A stretch of 15,811 bases of DNA from DAIDAN01 sp049303335 (GTDB lineage: Archaea; Aenigmatarchaeota; Aenigmatarchaeia; Aenigmatarchaeales; DAIDAN01): NCBI GenBank assembly GCA_049303335.1, contig JBAQNA010000025.1, positions 1 to 15,811 on the forward strand, given 5' to 3'. A program made the position numbers and the translations under genes. Below, piece after piece: positions 12,787 to 15,811 of this stretch. Under the pieces are notes generated by a model. That model was not told the origin of the DNA and did not search any database. It worked only from the letters and a program-made list of their open reading frames with translations. How positions within the stretch are numbered: position 1 is the first letter of the stretch; every line of letters begins with the position of its first letter.

Positions 12787-13965
12787 TTATATCTTCAGCC
12801 TCGCCATCTCCGGTCTTTTTGCCTGGTTCCATATCTCAATCAAACGATTTATTTTTGCCGTTCGCTCGCTTCCCATTATTCCGCACTTGATAAGCGGCGC
12901 GCCGATTCCGACCGCCAAATCCGAGATGAAAGAATCGCAGGTGTCGCCGGAGCGGTGCGAGACAACGGGCGTGAACCCGTCCTTTTTCGCAAGTTCCGCG
13001 GCTTCAAGGATTTTCGAGACCGTGCCCGCCTGGTTCGGTTTCAGTATGACCGCGTTTCCCGCTTTTGTCCTGATTCCTTTTTTCAATCTATCGGGATGCG
13101 ACGCAAACAAGTCGTCGCCGCATATTATGCATTTCACTTTTTTGGCGAGCGCCGCAAAGCTTTCAAAATCGTTCTGCTGGAAAGGATCCTCGACGTAAGC
13201 GAGCCTGTATGTTTTTATCAGGTGGGCGACGAATTCCAGCTGCTCGCCGGCAGAGAACCTCTTCCCGAGTTTTCCGTAGACGTATTGCCCCCTGCCGTAA
13301 AGCTCGGAAGCCGCGAAATCAATCCCGATTCTCGCGCCAAAATCCTCCGCTATGTCGGAAAGCAAATCAATGGTTTTCAGGTCGTTCAATCTTGAGACAA
13401 GCGCGCCTTCGTCGTTCCTCCCCGCCACAAATCCTTTCGCCTTCAGCGCGCTCTCGGCGCGGCGCCAGATTGCGAAGTTTGTTTCCGCAGTCTCTTGGAT
13501 TGTCTTTGCCTTTATCGGAATGACGAGAAATTCCTGCATGTCCGTGCCGCCGCCGTGCGCCCCGCCGCCAAGAACGTTTCCGAGCGGAAAAGGAAAATAT
13601 TTCGTCTGACCGAAAAGCCTGAAAGGATTGTTCTGCGAAGATGCTTTGCACACCGCCTGCGAGAGCGCGATTGAAAAGTTCCCGCCGATTTTTGCGAAAT
13701 CCTTTCCCCCGAACTGCTCAAGCATCTCGTCGGCAACGGAAAAGTCCGCTTCCAAGCCGATGAAATTCTTTCTGAATTTCGGAAATGTCTTTTCTATCTT
13801 CGCGACTTCAAGATTTTTCGCCTCGTACTTTCCGGAAGACGCGCCGTGCGGAGCGCAGCTCGAAAACAGCCCGCTTTCAGTCAGTATGGAAACCTTTACC
13901 GAAGGCTCGCCGCGCGAGTTGAAGATTCTCGAAAGAAAAACATCCTTTATTGCCTGGTTTGTCAT
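12787..13965 (-). CDS. eno: enolase (phosphopyruvate hydratase)
   Basis: The 392-residue protein converts 2-phosphoglycerate to phosphoenolpyruvate with Mg2+. It has IFNSRGEPSVKVSI near the start, APHGASSGKYEA (the mobile loop), GNVLGGGAHGGGTDMQEFLV, YVEDPFQQNDFESF, CIICGDDLFA, the catalytic Lys in VILKPNQAGTV, and SHRSGDTCDSFISDLAVG. It ends with GSERTAKINRLIEI. The start ATG 13965 is chosen because MTNQAIKDVFLSRIFNSRG matches the usual short N-terminus, and a TATA box lies about 27 bases upstream. Length is slightly below the common 410-430 residues. eno sits upstream of rps2 on the same strand, as in the archaeal RpoN-RpoK-enolase-S2 group. Confidence 0.96.
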   Translation of the reverse strand: MTNQAIKDVFLSRIFNSRGEPSVKVSILTESGLFSSCAPHGASSGKYEAKNLEVAKIEKTFPKFRKNFIGLEADFSVADEMLEQFGGKDFAKIGGNFSIALSQAVCKASSQNNPFRLFGQTKYFPFPLGNVLGGGAHGGGTDMQEFLVIPIKAKTIQETAETNFAIWRRAESALKAKGFVAGRNDEGALVSRLNDLKTIDLLSDIAEDFGARIGIDFAASELYGRGQYVYGKLGKRFSAGEQLEFVAHLIKTYRLAYVEDPFQQNDFESFAALAKKVKCIICGDDLFASHPDRLKKGIRTKAGNAVILKPNQAGTVSKILEAAELAKKDGFTPVVSHRSGDTCDSFISDLAVGIGAPLIKCGIMGSERTAKINRLIEIWNQAKRPEMARLKI

Positions 13966-13987
13966 GCGAATAATTTGGAAAGACTGA

Positions 13988-13996
13988 AATATAAAA
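13988..13996. promoter_or_regulatory. TATA box of eno, possibly bidirectional
   Basis: TTTTATATT on the minus strand is centred 27 bases before the eno ATG. On the plus strand the same stretch (ATATAAAAC) is about 20 bases before the ATG at 14012 of a small broken ORF. Confidence 0.5.
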
Positions 13997-14011
13997 CACG
14001 GACTTTTTGCA

Positions 14012-14177
14012 ATGCGAAATTGGAATTTCTTAGAATCTGAATCACAATAATGCTGTTCGTTCCCTGCCGTATCCGCCGGATGCAAGCTTATATCCGCCGT
14101 TGCAGCAGTTCCAAAAGGAAAACCCCTTCGAAGGAATGCTGGGAGCTACCCAGCAGATTTCGCGAAATCATGTGTGA
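14012..14177 (+). pseudogene. possible small gene broken by a one-base shift
   Basis: ATG 14012 reads MRNWNFLESESQ and stops at 14050. The frame one base further on, open from 14034, reads NAVRSLPYPPDASLYPPLQQ and then FQKENPFEGMLGATQQISRN, ending at 14177. The second frame has no ATG of its own at its beginning. Removing one base near 14048 would join the two into a Pro-rich protein of about 54 residues. A TATA box lies at the leaderless distance upstream of ATG 14012. The composition of the second frame looks protein-like, but the case is weak. It could equally be a remnant of a larger gene. Confidence 0.28.
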
Positions 14178-14201
14178 GCAAAAGCGTTTTGGAAAAAGGA
14201 A

Positions 14202-14210
14202 TATATAAAG
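14202..14210 (+). promoter_or_regulatory. TATA box of the Cys-rich gene
   Basis: TATATAAAG lies 18-26 bases before ATG 14228, consistent with leaderless transcription. Confidence 0.5.
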
Positions 14211-14227
14211 CTGACGGCAGTTGACGT

Positions 14228-14632
14228 ATGCCGTGTTCTGCAGTATCTTTTGCCGCGGTAATTGCTTTGAATTCCTACAACGGCGAGACCGGAGTGGACT
14301 GCGGCGGAGGCGGATGTGCGGACTGTGCGGTAACTCCGCCACCAACCTGCACCTCCTGCTCTGACAGCACCTTGGTGGGCGCGTGCAATTCCGCGGGACA
14401 GAGATGCAGTCTCGTGGACAACGTCTGCTCGCTGTGGACTGATTCGAGCTGCACGGGAGGTACCACAACGGACAACTGCCCGGCGCAGGCTACAAAAAGT
14501 TTGTGCGATTTTCAAACGGGCACCTCGTCATCGTATGCGTGCAGCTGGTGCCCGAATTCTTACAGCGGCGCAACAACCGCAAACGGGGGAACGTGCATGA
14601 AGGCGGAGAATTTGGCGGGGAGTTGCGGATAA
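14228..14632 (+). CDS. Cys-rich surface/secreted-type protein, probably a fragment of a larger one
   Basis: The 134-residue protein has 16 Cys and many Ser, Thr and Gly. Its start is short and weakly hydrophobic (MPCSAVSFAAVIALNSYN). It then reads NGETGVDCGGGGCADCAV, the NG-E--DCGG-C--C signature seen in large secreted proteins of small archaea, followed by PPPTCTSCSD. The C-terminal part (LCDFQTGTSSSYACSWCPN, then GGTCMK) resembles a disulphide-rich knot similar to a PSI domain (C-x-WC-xn-G-x-C). Such domains usually lie within proteins of many hundreds of residues, so this small ORF may be a trimmed remnant or a stand-alone minimal version. A TATA box supports the start. Extracellular location is inferred from Cys content, not from a convincing signal peptide. 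Confidence 0.6.
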   Translation: MPCSAVSFAAVIALNSYNGETGVDCGGGGCADCAVTPPPTCTSCSDSTLVGACNSAGQRCSLVDNVCSLWTDSSCTGGTTTDNCPAQATKSLCDFQTGTSSSYACSWCPNSYSGATTANGGTCMKAENLAGSCG

Positions 14633-14640
14633 AATAAATC

Positions 14641-14649
14641 TATTTAAAG
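14641..14649 (+). promoter_or_regulatory. TATA box of the toxin-antitoxin unit
   Basis: TATTTAAAG lies 30-38 bases before ATG 14679. GGTGAG at 14670-14675 gives a ribosome binding site three bases before the ATG. Confidence 0.5.
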
Positions 14650-14678
14650 TCTTGAAGCTAATGCATGTTGGTGAGAAC

Positions 14679-14912
14679 ATGAAGCTTGAGATGGAAGAAA
14701 ACCCCGAATTAAGAATATTAAAGCATATACAGAGCGATGTCTCTCTGATGAAACAGAAGATAATTATTATCGAAGAAGAGGTAGATGCCATTAGCGGCGA
14801 CATGCATGAGGTTCGCCCTGAATTCATAAAGAAAATACAGAGCATAGAAAAGGAAGGCAATTTTCATTCTTTCAAAAACATTGATGAATTAAGAAAGGCA
14901 ATCGAAGCTTAA
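14679..14912 (+). CDS. RelB-like antitoxin of a type II toxin-antitoxin pair
   Basis: The 77-residue protein begins MKLEMEENPELRILKHIQSD, has a predicted coiled-coil (VSLMKQKIIIIEEEVDAI) and the segment DMHEVRPEFIKKIQSIEKEG, ending NFHSFKNIDELRKAIEA. The VRPE-IKK-----EG--F-----ELR pattern is typical of archaeal antitoxins that sit before RelE genes. It would neutralise the toxin by wrapping around it with the C-terminal part. The N-terminal coiled coil may dimerise or bind DNA. ATG 14679 is chosen over ATG 14652 because GGTGAG lies just before it. The downstream toxin begins 72 bases after its stop, an unusually wide gap for such a pair. Confidence 0.75.
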   Translation: MKLEMEENPELRILKHIQSDVSLMKQKIIIIEEEVDAISGDMHEVRPEFIKKIQSIEKEGNFHSFKNIDELRKAIEA

Positions 14913-14984
14913 GCCGGCAGAGATGTTGGGACGCACAAAATGCAAAAGCAATTTGGCGCAGCCAAAAGACAGAGGTTTTTGTGC

Positions 14985-15245
14985 ATGTACGAAATTCTCA
15001 TAGAAGAAAGGCTTCGAGAAACGCTCAGCAAGTTATACAAGAAAGACAGAAAACGCTATGACATTTGCATGAAGAAAATTGAGGATATTGCAAATAATCC
15101 CGAGCAATACAAGCCCTTGCGGTATGATTTGAAGAACATACGCCGCGTTCATGTCGCAAAATCATTTGTCCTCATTTTCAAGGTTGAAGGCAACAATGTG
15201 AAATTTCTTGAGATGGACCACCACGACAATATATACAAAAGATAA
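14985..15245 (+). CDS. RelE/ParE-superfamily toxin
   Basis: The 86-residue protein reads MYEILIEERLRETLSKLYKK, then DRKRYDICMKKIEDIANNPE, LRYDLKNIRRVHVAKSFVLI, and finally FLEMDHHDNIYKR. This is the usual RelE arrangement: helices, then a four-stranded sheet ending in HHD-IY-R, where the C-terminal Tyr and basic residues belong to the mRNA-cleaving site in RelE members. The start is ATG 14985, where the conserved Y-I----E-L begins. Another ATG at 14940 is in frame. The pair with the preceding antitoxin is typical, except for the wide gap. Whether it cuts mRNA or binds gyrase cannot be told from sequence alone. Confidence 0.82.
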   Translation: MYEILIEERLRETLSKLYKKDRKRYDICMKKIEDIANNPEQYKPLRYDLKNIRRVHVAKSFVLIFKVEGNNVKFLEMDHHDNIYKR

Positions 15246-15259
15246 GGATAGTGTTTATC

Positions 15260-15451
15260 ATGGTCAGTGTGGAAAAGATTTCAAGAAGGGATTTAACAAA
15301 GGAGCAAACCCTTTTGTTGGATGAAACATTGGATGACATAAAAAACAAAAGATACGACAGATTTCTTTCTTTTGACGATGCACGAAAGCGAAGCTTTCGG
15401 CATGCCGGAAACAAAGTTTCCGTACACTTCAAGAAGCGTGTTGGAGGATAA
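15260..15451 (+). CDS. antitoxin-like small protein with palindromic 3' end
   Basis: The 63-residue protein begins MVSVEKISRRDLTKEQTLLL, has the helical DETLDDIKNKRYDRFLSFDD and ends ARKRSFRHAGNKVSVHFKKR plus VGG. The LDDIKN-R-----SF-DA pattern resembles the C-terminal, toxin-binding part of RelB-type antitoxins. It starts 14 bases after the toxin stop, so it is probably cotranscribed. No toxin follows it. Its last third is encoded by a chain of perfect hairpins (15383-15422) related to one in the MFS gene, and the sequence is unusually basic there, as if a palindromic element had replaced the original end. The antitoxin call is weak. Confidence 0.45.
   Translation: MVSVEKISRRDLTKEQTLLLDETLDDIKNKRYDRFLSFDDARKRSFRHAGNKVSVHFKKRVGG
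15383..15422. repeat. palindromic element copy 2: two 7-bp stems flanking a CGGCATGCCG palindrome
   Basis: CGAAAGC-GAA-GCTTTCG (15383-15399), GGCATGCC (15399-15406) and CGGAAAC-AAA-GTTTCCG (15406-15422) follow each other with virtually no spacer, and both stems have 3-base loops. The first 24 bases match 5381-5404 at 23 positions. Confidence 0.65.
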
Positions 15452-15508
15452 AGCGATTTTCCCGTCTAATTCTGTTGTTCGCCATCCGCCGTATCCTTCC
15501 ATCTCTCA

Positions 15509-15517
15509 TTTATATAC
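15509..15517 (+). promoter_or_regulatory. TATA box upstream of the hairpin-rich leader
   Basis: TTTATATAC is a good archaeal box. Transcription from it would start near 15540, about 150 bases before the ATG at 15694, so the hairpins at 15588-15675 would lie in the leader. Confidence 0.4.
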
Positions 15518-15570
15518 CACTTCTGCATAATAACAGTATGGAAGCACGAAATTAAATAGAACAAAGGCGC

Positions 15571-15578
15571 TATATAAT
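15571..15578 (+). promoter_or_regulatory. alternative TATA box
   Basis: TATATAAT lies about 22 bases before an ATG at 15597 that opens only a nine-codon frame. Transcription from here would cut through the first hairpin, so it competes with the box at 15509. Confidence 0.3.
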
Positions 15579-15587
15579 ATACAAGCG

Positions 15588-15675
15588 GTTTCGGCCATGA
15601 GCAAGCCGAAACAGCCGGCAACCTGAGCAATTGCCGTTAAAGTCGCGCGAGCAATTCCGCCTTGAGCAGCGGAAT
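15588..15675 (+). repeat. three hairpins with different stems and a common TGAGCA loop
   Basis: Stem 1 is GTTTCGGC/GCCGAAAC (15588-15595, 15605-15612), loop CATGAGCAA. Stem 2 is CGGCAA/TTGCCG (15616-15621, 15631-15636), loop CCTGAGCAA. Stem 3 is ATTCCGC/GCGGAAT (15654-15660, 15669-15675), loop CTTGAGCA. All stems are perfect. Further GAGCA-containing copies without clear stems lie at 15648 and 15686. The 15452-15693 interval otherwise holds no gene I can support. Confidence 0.5.
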
Positions 15676-15693
15676 AAAACGCGTGTGAGCAAT

Positions 15694-15811
15694 ATGAAAA
15701 GCGTGAGCGGCGGCCGCGAGGCCGCCAAAGGGCTGAATGGATACGCAAGGGAAGCCGTGGATACGTTCTACAAATCAGCCGGCTCGATTGCGGAAACGCT
15801 TTCAAAGCCGC
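15694..15811 (+). CDS. unknown protein, N-terminal part (runs off the window)
   Basis: From ATG 15694 the frame reads MKSVSGGREAAKGLNGYARE and AVDTFYKSAGSIAETLSKP to the window end, a helical amphipathic start with no signal peptide. The frame is open upstream to 15601, and a GTG at 15685 is also possible, so the true start is uncertain. A perfect 7-bp hairpin with a GCGA tetraloop (15709-15726) lies within its first codons. An opposite-strand frame covers the same region but reads as a poor protein (WRPRGRRSRF) here. Family unknown. Confidence 0.45.
   Translation, partial: MKSVSGGREAAKGLNGYAREAVDTFYKSAGSIAETLSKP

Noticed and set aside
15588..15675. Integron attC-like sites
   Set aside because: GTTAAAG at 15636 does not fit the GTTRRRY core, and no paired RYYYAAC or integrase gene was found.
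15709..15726. Perfect 7-bp hairpin GGCGGCC/GGCCGCC with GCGA tetraloop
   Set aside because: It lies within a GC-rich stretch of the partial gene (Gly-Gly-Arg-Glu-Ala-Ala), where such pairing arises easily. Its loop lacks the TGAGCA motif of the neighbouring hairpins.
15506..15805. Minus-strand frame of 99 codons with a hydrophobic end (FVLFNFVLPYCYY)
   Set aside because: Its first half reads as a basic, Arg/Pro-rich antisense of a better plus-strand frame, and it spans the hairpin cluster. The hydrophobic end could be a remnant, but nothing supports a start.

Overview
The window looks like a piece of an archaeal genome, most likely a small-genome DPANN-type lineage. I infer this from three things. 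The ribosomal proteins are archaeal types (S19e, L44e, S27e, archaeal S2). Most genes are preceded by a TATA box about 22-28 bases before the start codon, which implies leaderless transcripts. The other genes use GGTGA-type ribosome binding sites. I cannot name the phylum from sequence alone. No rRNA, tRNA or CRISPR array was found.

Layout, left to right. 1-152: start of a tRNA amidotransferase B gene leaving the window. 190-1917: accessory genes, namely an AT-rich unknown gene, a protein resembling only the N-terminal half of RNase P subunit Rpp21/Rnp4, and two related small alpha/beta proteins, one frameshifted at an A9 run. 2038-3248: translation genes (S19e, a tiny Cys protein, L44e, S27e). 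3303-3978: an ABC exporter reduced by an internal deletion that fuses the ATPase start to the end of the permease. 4021-6191: an HExxH peptidase-like protein and an MFS transporter. 6289-7136: a membrane protein and a two-gene operon of tiny proteins. 7247-8314: an unknown gene and a C39-like cysteine peptidase carrying near-identical promoters. 8323-9732: unknown genes, including a membrane protein with a G9 tract. 9782-10591: a degenerate DRG/OBG-like GTPase with a TGS domain.

10795-13965 holds rps2 and eno on the minus strand, an order known from the archaeal RpoN-RpoK-enolase-S2 neighbourhood. Between them sits a SAM methyltransferase gene split by an IS200/IS605-type element: its 3' part lies at 11471-11575 and its 5' part at 12300-12722. 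14012-15811 is accessory again: a probable broken small ORF, a Cys-rich surface-protein-like ORF, a RelB/RelE-type toxin-antitoxin pair followed by another antitoxin-like ORF, a run of hairpins with a shared TGAGCA loop, and the start of an unknown gene.

Core genes (ribosomal proteins, enolase) are intact, while several accessory genes are broken by frameshift, deletion or insertion. This is either real gene decay with transposition or, at the homopolymer sites, sequencing error. The two strongest non-routine signals are the methyltransferase split by the insertion element and the palindromic DNA of the right-hand part. That DNA includes a hairpin shared by the MFS gene and the antitoxin-like gene, and three hairpins with different stems but a common loop upstream of the last gene. 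No complete new defence or metabolic system can be demonstrated here.
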